From NCBI RefSeq assembly GCF_023109105.1, contig NZ_JALDTZ010000005.1, forward strand, positions 39,047 through 103,046: a DNA stretch of 64,000 nt, written 5' to 3'. Position numbers and translations under genes: made by a program. The notes under the pieces were generated by a model. That model searched no databases, was not told the DNA's origin, and saw only the letters and a program-made list of their open reading frames with translations. This stretch comes from Streptococcus mitis. GTDB lineage: Bacteria > Bacillota > Bacilli > Lactobacillales > Streptococcaceae. Of the stretch, positions 1-7,560 are shown in pieces. Each line of letters begins with the position of its first letter. The first letter of the stretch is position 1.

Positions 1-6
1 GTCGTT

Positions 7-540
7 TTAATATAAGAAATCAATTCCGTAGTTTTCTTTTAGATAGGTTGCTAACTCGGTTTTTTCTTCCTCTCTAAATCGACAAAGGCTAAGGGCGAGA
101 CGTAATATCAGGGTACTTGTATCGATGATGACGTTTGACTTAGAGATATCTTCTAGCTGGGTCACCTCTCTCAGATCGAAGTCTAAATAGTAAGCCTTGC
201 TGTTGACATGGTCAGGGTCACTGACATCCACTTCAACATACGATGCCCGTAATAATTCTTCTTTTGGGATGAAGATTTCCTTGGAAAAGAAGAGTCCGGG
301 GTAGACATAAATACCTTCAAAGGTGAATTCAAAGGAGAGTCTGCGGCTAGAAAGTCTTTTGATGCCTGCAATCGTTGAATAGATAGCAGCGAAAAAGAGA
401 ATGGTTGGAACTACTGTGAGAAGACTAAGCTGGGAAAAGTCGATCAATCCATGTGCGAGAAAAAAGAAAAATTGAAAGAATACACCCACTGCAAAGACTA
501 GATAGCCGATACCGACAAATTTTGAATAATAGATTTTCAT
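7..540 (-). CDS. Hypothetical membrane protein with PH-like tail
   Basis: Product of about 177 aa when started at the ATG at 540, which has a clear GGAGG ribosome site 6-7 bases upstream; an in-frame ATG 11 codons earlier has none. Two hydrophobic segments lie near residues 5-30 and 35-60, followed by a soluble, beta-rich domain with alternating hydrophobics ('FEGIYVYPGLFF', 'IFIPKEELL'), as in membrane-tethered PH-like domains. I do not recognise the family with certainty. It stands alone, and its stop is 6 bases from the window edge, so its downstream neighbour is not visible. Function unknown. Confidence 0.6.
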   Translation of the reverse strand: MKIYYSKFVGIGYLVFAVGVFFQFFFFLAHGLIDFSQLSLLTVVPTILFFAAIYSTIAGIKRLSSRRLSFEFTFEGIYVYPGLFFSKEIFIPKEELLRASYVEVDVSDPDHVNSKAYYLDFDLREVTQLEDISKSNVIIDTSTLILRLALSLCRFREEEKTELATYLKENYGIDFLY

Positions 541-701
541 AGAAACCTCCAGATATAGAATTGAACTCGCCAACGCTTTTTCAGTAGAAGGCGTATAGGT
601 CGTGCAGAGTTAAAATTCTAGGTATTCCCATCATATCCTATGGAGCGAAGTTCTGTCAACCTTTTAGCAAGATGTGGCTCTTAGCTATCCTATGACCTTT
701 A

Positions 702-710
702 TGGTATACT
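702..710 (+). promoter_or_regulatory. Extended -10 promoter for the 767 gene
   Basis: TGG followed by TATACT (705-710) is an extended -10 about 55 bases before the ATG at 767. The -35 is weak (TTAGCT at 681-686, spacer 18), as is common for extended -10 promoters. Confidence 0.5.
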
Positions 711-766
711 AGGATAATAAATTCAGAAATTTGAAGGCTTATGTTCATAAATAGAAAGAGGTTAAT

Positions 767-1423
767 ATGTTTTTTCTTGGACGCCGTCGTGTCTTTATCG
801 GCGAATGTGACGGTCAAGCTGTTTATTATGACCAAAAGACAGGAGAGGCTTTAGCTGCTCCAAAGAGTAGGTTGCTCAATACTGAAAAAGCTGGTGACAC
901 GAATTCCTTTATTCCTGACTTGGTAATTCTCTTACTAGCAGGTGGACCCGCAATTTCGGGCTTCTTTTCACTCAAGTTTGTTGGTGTCTATAACTGGTTT
1001 AGTCTAGCTTGTATTTTTCTATTTTGGTTGATGCAGTTTTTCTCGTTGGTTGCTTTACTTGAACGAGCACTCTATAAAAATGTTCGCAAAGCACAGCCGA
1101 CGACAGAGAAAGTCTTTTACTATGCCGCATCTCATAATTTGTTTGTAAAAAATCAGTTTGATCCTAGACAACTGTCTGCTTTACCTTTTCGATTTGCTCG
1201 CTATCTAATAAATATAGTGTCTATCTATTATTTTTTGTATTTCTTGACTCTTCCTCGAAAATTTGGTCGACCGATTGATGAAAGCTATGCTTTGTGGTTT
1301 GCTGGCATGTTATTCTTTACAATTTTTCTTATGTATAACCAAAACAATGCAGTTCGTTTTGTAAAGATTATGGGATTATATAGCCAAGGAAAGGTACGCT
1401 TTAAGGAAGAAGTGGAACATTGA
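767..1423 (+). CDS. Hypothetical integral membrane protein
   Basis: 218 aa beginning at an ATG preceded by AGAAAGAGG. A short soluble N-terminus ('FIGECDGQAVYYD') is followed by four or so hydrophobic segments: about residues 50-70, 75-100, 145-170 and 180-200. No catalytic motif is visible and I do not recognise the family. It has its own extended -10 promoter and ends just before a hairpin terminator, so it is monocistronic. It is the last ordinary chromosomal gene before the tRNA-Lys-associated element. Function unknown. Confidence 0.6.
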   Translation: MFFLGRRRVFIGECDGQAVYYDQKTGEALAAPKSRLLNTEKAGDTNSFIPDLVILLLAGGPAISGFFSLKFVGVYNWFSLACIFLFWLMQFFSLVALLERALYKNVRKAQPTTEKVFYYAASHNLFVKNQFDPRQLSALPFRFARYLINIVSIYYFLYFLTLPRKFGRPIDESYALWFAGMLFFTIFLMYNQNNAVRFVKIMGLYSQGKVRFKEEVEH

Positions 1424-1464
1424 CCATCTATCTTTTGGGATAGCCCCTAAATACTTAGATAAAC

Positions 1465-1492
1465 AAAAAAGCCTTGATTTCAAGGCTTTTTC
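1465..1492 (+). terminator. Rho-independent terminator, also left repeat arm
   Basis: AAAAAGCCTTG, a short loop, then CAAGGCTTTTT and a T run. It terminates the 767 gene. The same hairpin recurs at 5795-5822 downstream of tRNA-Lys, which is part of the evidence for an att duplication. Confidence 0.75.
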
Positions 1493-1513
1493 CTGTTGTT
1501 TAGATGCCCCCTG
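1465..1513. repeat. Left direct repeat (att-like), tRNA-Lys 3' end
   Basis: After the terminator hairpin, the bases CCTGTTG.TTTAGATGCCCCCT.CA repeat those at 5823-5846. At 5837-5909 the same bases form the 3' end of tRNA-Lys (minus strand) plus its downstream flank. The left copy keeps only about the last 10-11 bases of the tRNA. An intact tRNA on one side and a short 3'-end copy on the other is the classic product of tyrosine-integrase insertion into a tRNA gene. The 4.3 kb between the copies would be the element. Seen: the repeat. Inferred: the integration event. Confidence 0.65.
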
Positions 1514-1776
1514 CATGAATTTGTAAGAACTTTTCATATTGAAAATAAACAAAAATGTTGAAATATAGCTGATTTTAGGGAAATACTTTTAGGTGTTTTC
1601 AATGTCAGGATTTAAAAATGGGGCAAAAGTGGGGCAAAAACGAATGACTCACATTTGGTTTGAAAACCTATAATACCTAATGATTATGCCATACTAGATA
1701 TATAGTGTTGTTATAAATAAATGTCAGTGCGAGTTCAAATCGGAGGATAAAATGGAAAAACAAATTAATGAAAAAA
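1514..1776. other. Non-coding remnant with GGGGCAAA motifs
   Basis: No convincing gene. At 1619-1641 there are two closely spaced GGGGCAAAA words; a similar pair occurs at 5759-5778 next to the tRNA. Such repeats are often found at the 3' end of integrase genes of streptococcal phages and ICEs or in arm-type sites close to att, so these are probably scraps of two integrase ends. The rest is AT-rich with no other structure that I can support. Confidence 0.4.
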
Positions 1777-1802
1777 AAGCCTTGGTTCCCAAAGCTTTTT
1801 AA
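1777..1802 (-). terminator. Terminator of the LtrA-family gene (bidirectional)
   Basis: Hairpin AAAAAGC/TTGG with loop TTC and CCAA/GCTTTTT, T-rich on both sides. It lies 14 bases past the stop codon at 1816 on the minus strand. Confidence 0.7.
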
Positions 1803-1815
1803 TGTTATAAACTCA

Positions 1816-2961
1816 TTAAAATATCCCCCAGTTAGATTTGGAATATTTTTTATTCTGTGTCATATAAAAATAAATAAAATGAATGGCTATAGCTAGAGCT
1901 AAAATGGTTGCAATACTCAACACTGTTATAGGATTAGAAGCGAAAATCAAAGAGAGAATCAAGGCAGCCAGATAGAGTGTCGCTTGAGCACAGTAGTAAC
2001 TTCTCGGATAGCGAAGATAGTTTTTGTTATAGGGCCCATTTGCTAGGACAGCAGCTTGGAAGAGGCCAATTCCGATATAAAAGAAGCTGATTGCAACGAG
2101 AAGATTAGCCTCGGGATTCAGGAGATAACCCATCGAAACTGTCATCAACATAAGCCCGATGAAAATAGGATAGTGACTATAAATTACAAATAATCCCTTT
2201 TGACTAGATCCTTCATCAATAGCATGGTCAAATTCGCCAAAATAAAACAAGAACAGGGAAAGCATGATAACGAAATTGAGAACCGAATAAATCGAGAAAT
2301 TCTCGACTGTAAAGAAGCTAGCTAGCCCAACAACCATCTCTCCAAACGTAATAATCACAAGAAGGGAGACGCGCTCGATTAAATGGGGAAGATTTACCTG
2401 GAAATGCTCATCTTTAGTAATCAAGAAAATTGGCACAATAAATGTTAGCAGAATACTAGCAATAAAGATATAGACTCCAACGTAAATAGGAAAAAGAGCT
2501 GCCAGATAGACTCCTAAACTTCCTAGACCTGTTAACCATAGAAAACCTTTGATACTTTCCCGATCAGTATTATCGGTTGATTTTCTAAAAAATTCAACCA
2601 AATATTGAAAAAATAAGGTAAGGGTCAATGTACCAACAGCCCAACAGGTATAATAGAACCATTGTTGCCAATTGTATCCAATCATATTGGACATAAAGAG
2701 CATAAGTCCCATGTTGATAAACATGATTACCATGTTAAATAACGAGTTTGTTCCATAGCGATTGGTATAAATGGTTTGAATCATCCAGGAATTGATGATA
2801 ACCATGACAGAGATGAAGAAATCAAGTAAAGAATCCCAAGCCACAACACCGCTATGAAGAGGGTGAATTAAAGCAGTTGCTTTTGAAATTGCAAAAACAA
2901 AAACTAAGTCATAAAAAAGTTCTGAAAATTCTACACGTTTATGTTTAATAAGAGTTGTCAT
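1816..2961 (-). CDS. ltrA: Low temperature requirement protein A (LtrA) family
   Basis: 381 aa polytopic membrane protein. The N-terminal signature 'VEFSELFYDLVFVFAISKAT' (residues 10-29) is characteristic of the LtrA family, and about ten hydrophobic helices follow, with a 'TFGEMVVG' segment near residue 205. LtrA was named from a cold-sensitive Listeria mutant; its biochemical role is not established. Start chosen at the ATG at 2961 because AGAAAGG lies 7 bases upstream; a TATAAT (2994-2999, minus strand) provides the promoter. It is the largest intact gene inside the tRNA-Lys-bounded remnant and so is probably accessory cargo. Confidence 0.8.
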   Translation of the reverse strand: MTTLIKHKRVEFSELFYDLVFVFAISKATALIHPLHSGVVAWDSLLDFFISVMVIINSWMIQTIYTNRYGTNSLFNMVIMFINMGLMLFMSNMIGYNWQQWFYYTCWAVGTLTLTLFFQYLVEFFRKSTDNTDRESIKGFLWLTGLGSLGVYLAALFPIYVGVYIFIASILLTFIVPIFLITKDEHFQVNLPHLIERVSLLVIITFGEMVVGLASFFTVENFSIYSVLNFVIMLSLFLFYFGEFDHAIDEGSSQKGLFVIYSHYPIFIGLMLMTVSMGYLLNPEANLLVAISFFYIGIGLFQAAVLANGPYNKNYLRYPRSYYCAQATLYLAALILSLIFASNPITVLSIATILALAIAIHFIYFYMTQNKKYSKSNWGIF

Positions 2962-2993
2962 CTTAAGACCTTTCTATTTTAGAAGTACTATTT

Positions 2994-2999
2994 ATTATA
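2994..2999 (-). promoter_or_regulatory. -10 box of ltrA
   Basis: TATAAT on the minus strand 32 bases upstream of the ltrA ATG; the -35 is weak (TTTCTC at 3017-3022). Confidence 0.4.
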
Positions 3000-3133
3000 A
3001 CAGAAAATGGTAATGAGAGAAAAGGATATGCTTAAATAATTTCATGTGGCGCGAATTGTCAAAATCTTGGAGCACATTTACCTCATGTACCAGATTACAG
3101 GCGGAGTGTTTGATGATTGATAATGAAGAATAA

Positions 3134-3594
3134 GATTTTACAATAGAAAAGCGAGGATATCCTCGCTTTTTTTATTTAATCTAATAGCTCCTTATTTTCA
3201 ATTAAGAGTTCTAGTGGAGATTTTTCTCTTGCTTCAATAAAACCAGGTTCATATTGGGTATGAAGTGTTCTTTTCTGAGAAGTTGGATCAATATACAACT
3301 CTTTTCCATCTTCTGTGTATAGTTGGTTGCCTCTTGTTAGGTAAAGTAAATCCTCTAAGTACTGTCCATCAGTATGTAGGAAATGCTCGATGTATTTGAC
3401 AGCTTTTAAGATTTCACTTACTTTATCAGAGTATTCATTAGATTCAAGAACACTCTTTTCTAACTCAATCTCTTTACTCGTTCCAAAGAGTTGGGTTGGA
3501 GTTGCATTAAAATATTCTGCTATCTTATCCAAATTTGCAAAGGTAGGATAGCTTTTTTGTTTTTCGTAATCAGAGATGGACTGTTTACCGATTC
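3134..3594. repeat. Direct repeat A, copy 1 (XRE C-terminal module)
   Basis: About 440 bp, well over 90% identical by eye to 5287-5734, covering the terminator, the regulator C-terminal part and the half HTH up to ATCTCTGAT. The two copies are in the same orientation 2.1 kb apart, so recombination between them could delete the HdeD-family gene and the DUF1269-like remnant. Confidence 0.7.
3150..3175 (-). terminator. Terminator after XRE remnant copy 1
   Basis: Perfect palindrome GCGAGGATATCCTCGC followed by a T run (A/T-rich on both sides); a counterpart lies at 5303-5326. Confidence 0.65.
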
Positions 3595-3597
3595 CTA
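3176..3597 (-). pseudogene. Truncated XRE-family regulator, copy 1
   Basis: An open frame of about 118 codons from 3532 encodes the linker and C-terminal domain ('LDKIAEYFNATPTQLFGTSKE...') of an HTH_3 regulator. Upstream in the same frame, 'GIGKQSISDYEKQKSYPTFAN' is the second half of a helix-turn-helix, and it is then cut by an in-frame TAA at about 3598-3600. The first half of the HTH is gone, so it cannot bind DNA as a normal repressor. A terminator hairpin (GCGAGGATATCCTCGC) lies at 3150-3171. Near-identical to the fragment at 5325-5735; both descend from one phage/ICE-type repressor. Confidence 0.75.
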
Positions 3598-3620
3598 ATT
3601 ACCTCAGTCTCTTCAGTCTG

Positions 3621-4067
3621 TTAATTTTTTTTCGAAAATTTCTCTTTAATACTAGCTTTCAATTTATCAAATTTTTCACGACGAGCTTCTTTTTTATCCG
3701 CAATTAAGCGAGCTTTAGCTTGATGCTCTAAATCTTCTTGAATTTTGAGAGCTGACTCTATCTCTGCCGCAACAGTAGCGACATCCCATCTAGCAATGTC
3801 AACCTGATACTTTTCAAAAATAGCATTTAAAACAGATTCATCATTTTCTTGTACAAGTGCAATAATAGCTACTTCGCCATTAGTCAACTTTTTACTAACG
3901 GTTGTAGTTAATGCCGAATTGATCAATTCTTTGTCTGAACCAACGGAGGCGCCAATTGCTCCACCAGTAGCAAAACCAAAGAGAACACCTAGTGGTCCAC
4001 CTAAAATTCCGATTAAACTACCAATTAATCCGCCTTCGAAATAATCATCTCCTAGGGAATTCATCAA
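3621..4067 (-). pseudogene. Glycine-zipper membrane protein (DUF1269-like), 5' end lost
   Basis: 148 codons open from a TTG/ATG pair at 4067/4064. The protein has a glycine-rich hydrophobic hairpin ('GLIGSLIGILGGPLGVLFGFATGGAIGA') and a charged, helical, Lys/Glu-rich tail, as in DUF1269 membrane proteins. The same frame continues upstream without a stop to about 4215 ('YSIVLLGFSELKQFVQTEN', a plausible original N-terminal beta-alpha unit) but has no start codon or ribosome site there. I infer that the 5' end was removed by a rearrangement near 4200. Expression, if any, would start inside. Confidence 0.5.
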
Positions 4068-4309
4068 ATCAAAGCTATCTTTGACGTTAACAACACCATT
4101 TTCAGCTTTTACAATTGAAGCCTGAGCTAATTTTGTATTTTCAGTTTGAACAAACTGTTTTAATTCTGAAAAGCCTAAAAGGACTATACTGTAAGTGACA
4201 AAACAAAACAGGAGGATAGTCCAAATGAGCCACTTACATTAGTCCTGTGAAATACAGAACTAAATCCTTCACTTAAATTACTTGTCTAACTTTTTGGGGT
4301 CAGTACAAA

Positions 4310-4521
4310 CAGTGCTTTTTTTGTTGAAATCGCAAAGAATCTAAGCTTTCTTTTTGCAGATAACATTCGCTCTTTTATTTTCGGTATGATTGAGTCGATG
4401 CCCCGTTCTCGACCGGTTATTATTGCAACTTATCGAATGCTAGAGCACTATGCCATCACTTTTTGGAAGAATACTTGGAGCAATTCTACGCAGAATGGAA
4501 TGCGAAAAAGTGATAATTAAA
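4310..4521 (+). pseudogene. Unidentified gene 3' remnant with frameshift
   Basis: A plus-strand frame reads 'FVEIAKNLSFLFADNIRSF' and then 'IESMPRSRPVIIATYRMLEH' up to about 4450. A shift of frame there gives 'CHHFLEEYLEQFYAEWNAKK' and a stop at about 4520, just before a terminator. No start codon or promoter is visible upstream. It looks like the tail of a decayed gene; I do not recognise the family. The 4068-4310 stretch upstream holds the 5' scrap of the DUF1269-like frame and otherwise nothing I can assign. Confidence 0.35.
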
Positions 4522-4526
4522 GAGAC

Positions 4527-4560
4527 AAAAAAGCTGAGAATATGATTTCCCAGCTTTTTT
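4527..4560. terminator. Bidirectional terminator
   Basis: AAAAAAGCTG and CAGCTTTTTT arms around a 14-base loop. It serves the remnant at 4310-4521 (plus) and the HdeD-family gene (minus, stop at 4586). Confidence 0.65.
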
Positions 4561-4585
4561 GAATGCGATAGAAATAGCAACTAGA

Positions 4586-5101
4586 CTATTTACGAAAGAC
4601 CTCAATAATGTAGGTGAAGCCAGTAACTAAAAATGCAAAGGCAATGACATAAACGACAAAGACACCTGTAGCCACTGGATTGAACAGAATCACTAGACCT
4701 AGTAAAAATTCAAGCAAGGCTACCCACGTGATATTGCTACCAATAATAGGGAAAATCAATCCTAGACGATTGCCTTTAAAGAAAGCAATAATGGCTTCTA
4801 CAATTAACCAAATTCCTACAATGGTCGGAATGACGACCGGCAGGGTCAAAAAGCCATAAGCAACGAGGTAAAGAGCTAAGAGAAGACTAACAAATCCTTG
4901 GAAAAGATAAACAGGTGAGCGAAGCTCTTTTGGTGCAGAGAAATAGCCTAAAATAGCTGCTATAGAAGAAACCAGTAAATCAAATGCAATCCACCAGCTG
5001 TAAGCAACAAGATTAGCTACTGGGTTTGTAAATAGGAAAAGTCCTAAAAGGACAAAAACAACTCCTGCAAGGAATAGCAGTAAACGATTAGAAAATTTCA
5101 T
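4586..5101 (-). CDS. HdeD family (DUF308) membrane protein
   Basis: 171 aa with six evenly spaced hydrophobic helices in three pairs, the DUF308 pattern, including the helix-pair motif 'FQGFVSLLLALYLV' and 'LLEFLLGLVILFNPVATG'. HdeD in enterobacteria is an acid-resistance membrane protein; in Gram-positives the role is unknown. The start ATG at 5101 follows GGGGGTATTG. Upstream are overlapping TATACT/TATAGT -10-like boxes (5112-5130, minus strand). It appears intact and independently transcribed inside the tRNA-Lys-bounded element. Confidence 0.75.
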   Translation of the reverse strand: MKFSNRLLLFLAGVVFVLLGLFLFTNPVANLVAYSWWIAFDLLVSSIAAILGYFSAPKELRSPVYLFQGFVSLLLALYLVAYGFLTLPVVIPTIVGIWLIVEAIIAFFKGNRLGLIFPIIGSNITWVALLEFLLGLVILFNPVATGVFVVYVIAFAFLVTGFTYIIEVFRK

Positions 5102-5324
5102 TTCAATACCCCCTATATAGTATAGTATAGTTTGCTAATAAAACTATTGTACTTATTTTTATAGAAAATGTCAATAAAATAAATAAACAATTTGGAAGTT
5201 TCAGTCTGACTTACAAAAAGAAAAGGAGTTTTCACTCCTTTTCACAGATTGAAGACAAAGTCCTTATAAAAGTGTCTTCTAAAGATTTTAACTTCAATCT
5301 GAAGCGAGGTTATCCTCGCTTTTT
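5102..5324. other. Intergenic: promoter boxes and two hairpins
   Basis: Contains the tandem TATACT-like boxes for the HdeD-family gene, a hairpin GAAAAGGAG...CTCCTTTTC at 5220-5243, and the palindrome GCGAGGTTATCCTCGC at 5304-5319 that terminates the XRE remnant copy 2. No gene. Confidence 0.5.
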
Positions 5325-5734
5325 CTATTTATCAAACAATTCCTTATTTTCAATTAAGAGTTCTAGTGGAGATTTATCCCTTGCTACAATAAAACCAGGT
5401 TCATATTGGTTATGAAGTGCTCTTTTCTGAGAAGTTGGATCAATATACAACTCTTCTCCATCTTCTGTGTATAGTTGGTTGCCTCTTGTTAAGTAAAGTA
5501 AATCCTCTAAGTACTGTCCATCAGTTTCTAGAAAATCTTCGATGTATTTGACAGCTTTTAAAATCTCACTTACTTTATCAGAGTATTCATTAGATTCAAG
5601 AACACTCTTTTCTAACTCAATCTCTTTACTAGTTCCAAATAGTTGGGTTGGAGTTGCATTAAAATATTCTGCTATCTTATCCAAATTTGCAAAGGTAGGA
5701 TAGCTTTTTTGTTTTTCGTAATCAGAGATGTTTG
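5287..5734. repeat. Direct repeat A, copy 2
   Basis: Partner of 3134-3594, same orientation. The junction at 5728-5736 (ATCTCTGAT) marks where the similarity ends. Confidence 0.7.
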
Positions 5735-5735
5735 G
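5325..5735 (-). pseudogene. Truncated XRE-family regulator, copy 2
   Basis: 119 open codons from 5684, differing from copy 1 by only a handful of residues (for example 'EDFLETD' for 'EHFLHTD' and 'ALHNQ' for 'TLHTQ'). In-frame sequence upstream keeps 'SDYEKQKSYPTFAN', then at ATCTCTGAT (about 5728-5736) identity with copy 1 stops abruptly. The sequence changes to material next to the tRNA that resembles an integrase tail. The HTH is thus lost at a sharp recombination junction. Confidence 0.75.
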
Positions 5736-5736
5736 A

Positions 5737-5794
5737 AAGATTGCTCATAAAAAAATGTGGGGCAAATGATGGGGCAAATCAGTTATAGACAAGC
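5737..5794. other. Integrase-tail-like scrap beside the tRNA
   Basis: Reads ATGTTTGGAAAG... on the plus strand and contains two GGGGCAAAT words (5759-5778), matching the motif pair at 1619-1641. On the minus strand these are TTTGCCCCA words, as often seen where integrase genes of streptococcal elements end next to att. No intact integrase remains. Confidence 0.35.
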
Positions 5795-5846
5795 AAAAAA
5801 GCCTTATAAATCAAGGCTTTTTCCTGTTGATTTAGATGCCCCCTAC
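5795..5846. repeat. Right direct repeat (att-like) at tRNA-Lys
   Basis: Terminator hairpin AAAAAAGCCTT...AAGGCTTTTT, then CCTGTTGATTTAGATGCCCCCT, repeating 1465-1513 with one indel and a few changes. It overlaps the 3' end of tRNA-Lys (5837 onward). The hairpin also terminates the tRNA transcript. Confidence 0.65.
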
Positions 5847-5909
5847 AGGGCTCGAACCTGTGACCCACGGATTAAGAGTCCGCTGCTCTGCCAGCTGAGC
5901 TAAGGAGGC
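5837..5909 (-). tRNA. tRNA-Lys (anticodon CTT)
   Basis: A full 73-base cloverleaf on the minus strand: acceptor GCCTCCT/AGGGGGC with a G-U pair, discriminator A, D arm GCTC/GAGC, anticodon loop CTCTTAA giving CTT (lysine, AAG codons), and T arm ACAGG-TTCGAGC-CCTGT. CCA is not encoded. Its 5' end lies only four bases from the U-run of the upstream 6S-type RNA, with no room for its own promoter, so it is probably transcribed by read-through of the 6S gene. It is the apparent insertion site of the element to its left. Confidence 0.95.
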
Positions 5910-5913
5910 AAAC

Positions 5914-6110
5914 AAAAAAGCTGTATTGGTGCCGAAACTTCACGGTTTGTATTGAACCCGCGCAATTAAGCAGGTGGGCAACTCGCTCTAACTGAAGCTG
6001 TTTCCGTGTGAGACGGCCTACATGCTGTTAGAAGACTTTTGTTTCCCTAATAATACAAAAAATAGTCGGTCAACACTTAAGTGTGAAGTCGTACACCACA
6101 GCGTTTCTAT
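5914..6110 (-). ncRNA. ssrS: 6S RNA
   Basis: About 195 bases on the minus strand that fold into one long rod. The 5' bases GCUGU-GGUG-..-ACUUCAC (near 6102-6083) pair with 3' GUGAAGU-..-CACC-..-ACAGC (5938-5920). Inner pairs are UUGUAUU/AAUACAA and UCUAAC/GUUAGA around an open centre. Closing stem, central bubble, size and a terminal U-run (5914-5919) fit 6S RNA, which binds the housekeeping RNA polymerase holoenzyme and damps promoters in stationary phase. The neighbouring rarA gene is also next to a 6S gene in Bacillus. Ends are estimated. Confidence 0.75.
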
Positions 6111-6116
6111 GTTTAT

Positions 6117-6145
6117 ATGATACCACTTTTTCAAAAAAAATCAAG
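6117..6145 (-). promoter_or_regulatory. Promoter of the 6S RNA
   Basis: Minus-strand TTGATT, 16-base spacer, then TGGTATCAT (extended -10; hexamer at 6117-6122), placing the RNA start near 6110, exactly where the closing stem of the predicted fold begins. Confidence 0.6.
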
Positions 6146-6173
6146 AGGAAAATGCAATTTTTTGAAAAGGATT

Positions 6174-7445
6174 TCACAAGTTTCGTAATTTATCAATGAT
6201 TTCCTTGCGTTGAGCCAGGGCCCGTTCGTATTTTCCACTATCTTCTGGAGAAAAGTAGCTATGGTCACGGATTTTTTCTGGTAGGTATTCTTGTTTGACC
6301 CAGTGACCTGGATAGTTATGAGGATAGAGGTAGTTTTGGGCGTTGCCAAGTTCCTTGCTTCCGCTATAGTGACCATCTCTTAGGTGTCTAGGAATTGGCA
6401 GATGACCTGATGTTTTAAGGTCAGCTAGAGCCTTATCCATAGCCACATAGGCTGAGTTGGACTTAGGTGAGAGTGCCAGGTCAATGACGACATTGGCGAT
6501 GAGGATACGAGCCTCAGGGAAACCAATCCTCTGCGCCGCATCCAGAGCAGTGACGGTATGAATCTGCGCTTCAGGATTGGCCAAGCCGATATCTTCGTAG
6601 GCAATGACGGTCAAGCGACGAGCGAGACTAGGAAGATCACCGGCCTCTATCAAGCGAGCGGCATAGTGGAGACTGGCATCGACATCCGAGCCACGGATGG
6701 ATTTTTGCAGAGCAGAGAGAACATCATAGTGTCCATCCCCATCCTTGTCCATAGTGATGTAGCTTCTCTGCAGGCTATTTTCCATGATATCGAGCGTGAT
6801 GTGACGGATACCGTCATCATTTGCCGGAGTCGAAAGAACGGCCAAATCCAGTGAGTTGAAGGCAGAACGGAGATCTCCATTGGTAGATGTTGCGATAAAA
6901 TCAAGGGCATCATCATCTAACTCAACTGGAAAATCAAAACCTCGTTCAGGGTCAGTTAGGGCGATTTGAATGGCTTCCTTGACATCTTGGTTAGACAGGG
7001 GTTCCAACTCAAAAATCTGAACACGACTGCGGATGGCTGGCGTGACAGAAAAGAAAGGATTTTCAGTCGTCGCTCCAATCATAATGACCAGTCCACTTTC
7101 CAAGAGAGGCAAGAGGAAGTCTTGTTTAGTCTTGTCAAGACGATGAATCTCGTCCAGTAGCAGTACAAGGCCACCTGAGAATTTAGCTTCTTCAGCAATT
7201 TCTTGGAGACGTTTTTTACTATCAACAGTTGCATTGAAGGTTCGAAAGGCATATTTGGTCGTTCCAGCGATGGCCGAAGCGATACTGGTTTTTCCGATAC
7301 CCGGAGGCCCGTAGAGTATCATAGAGGATAGGCGATTGGCTTCCACCATGCGGCGGATAATCTTGCCTGGTCCAACTAGATGCTCCTGACCGATGACCTG
7401 GTCGATGGTTTTGGGGCGCATACGAAGCGCGAGATTGTCTGGCAT
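6174..7445 (-). CDS. rarA: Replication-associated recombination protein RarA (MgsA)
   Basis: 423 aa AAA+ ATPase related to clamp loaders and RuvB that acts at stalled replication forks. Visible are Walker A GPPGIGKT (residues 46-53), Walker B LLLDEIH (about 95-101), a sensor segment 'IGATTENP', an arginine-finger region and the C-terminal tetramerisation domain ending 'ALAQRKEIIDKLRNL'. Start taken at the ATG at 7445 because AGAAAGGA lies 5 bases upstream; an in-frame ATG six codons earlier has no ribosome site. An extended -10 (TGCTAAAAT, hexamer 7502-7507 minus strand) is upstream. Monocistronic, downstream end adjoining the 6S RNA gene. Confidence 0.93.
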   Translation of the reverse strand: MPDNLALRMRPKTIDQVIGQEHLVGPGKIIRRMVEANRLSSMILYGPPGIGKTSIASAIAGTTKYAFRTFNATVDSKKRLQEIAEEAKFSGGLVLLLDEIHRLDKTKQDFLLPLLESGLVIMIGATTENPFFSVTPAIRSRVQIFELEPLSNQDVKEAIQIALTDPERGFDFPVELDDDALDFIATSTNGDLRSAFNSLDLAVLSTPANDDGIRHITLDIMENSLQRSYITMDKDGDGHYDVLSALQKSIRGSDVDASLHYAARLIEAGDLPSLARRLTVIAYEDIGLANPEAQIHTVTALDAAQRIGFPEARILIANVVIDLALSPKSNSAYVAMDKALADLKTSGHLPIPRHLRDGHYSGSKELGNAQNYLYPHNYPGHWVKQEYLPEKIRDHSYFSPEDSGKYERALAQRKEIIDKLRNL

Positions 7446-7560
7446 AGCAGTCCTTTCTAACATGGATTTTCTGATACGAATGTGGTAATATGGTAGTATC
7501 TATTTTAGCATATTTCCGAGTATTCGGGGCGATTAAAGAGTCGTATAGAAAGAGGACAAA

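Noticed and set aside
1720..1745. GAGTTCAAATC resembling a tRNA T-loop
   Set aside because: The flanking bases do not form a T stem or an acceptor; no cloverleaf.
1752..1802. 16-codon ORF with a good GGAGG site (MEKQINEKKALVPKAF)
   Set aside because: More than half of it is the terminator hairpin of the ltrA gene, and no promoter fits; probably chance.
3044..3121. Short plus-strand frame 'HVARIVKILEHIYLMYQ...' as a gene remnant
   Set aside because: No start, stop codons on both sides within 30 codons, and no family that I can name.
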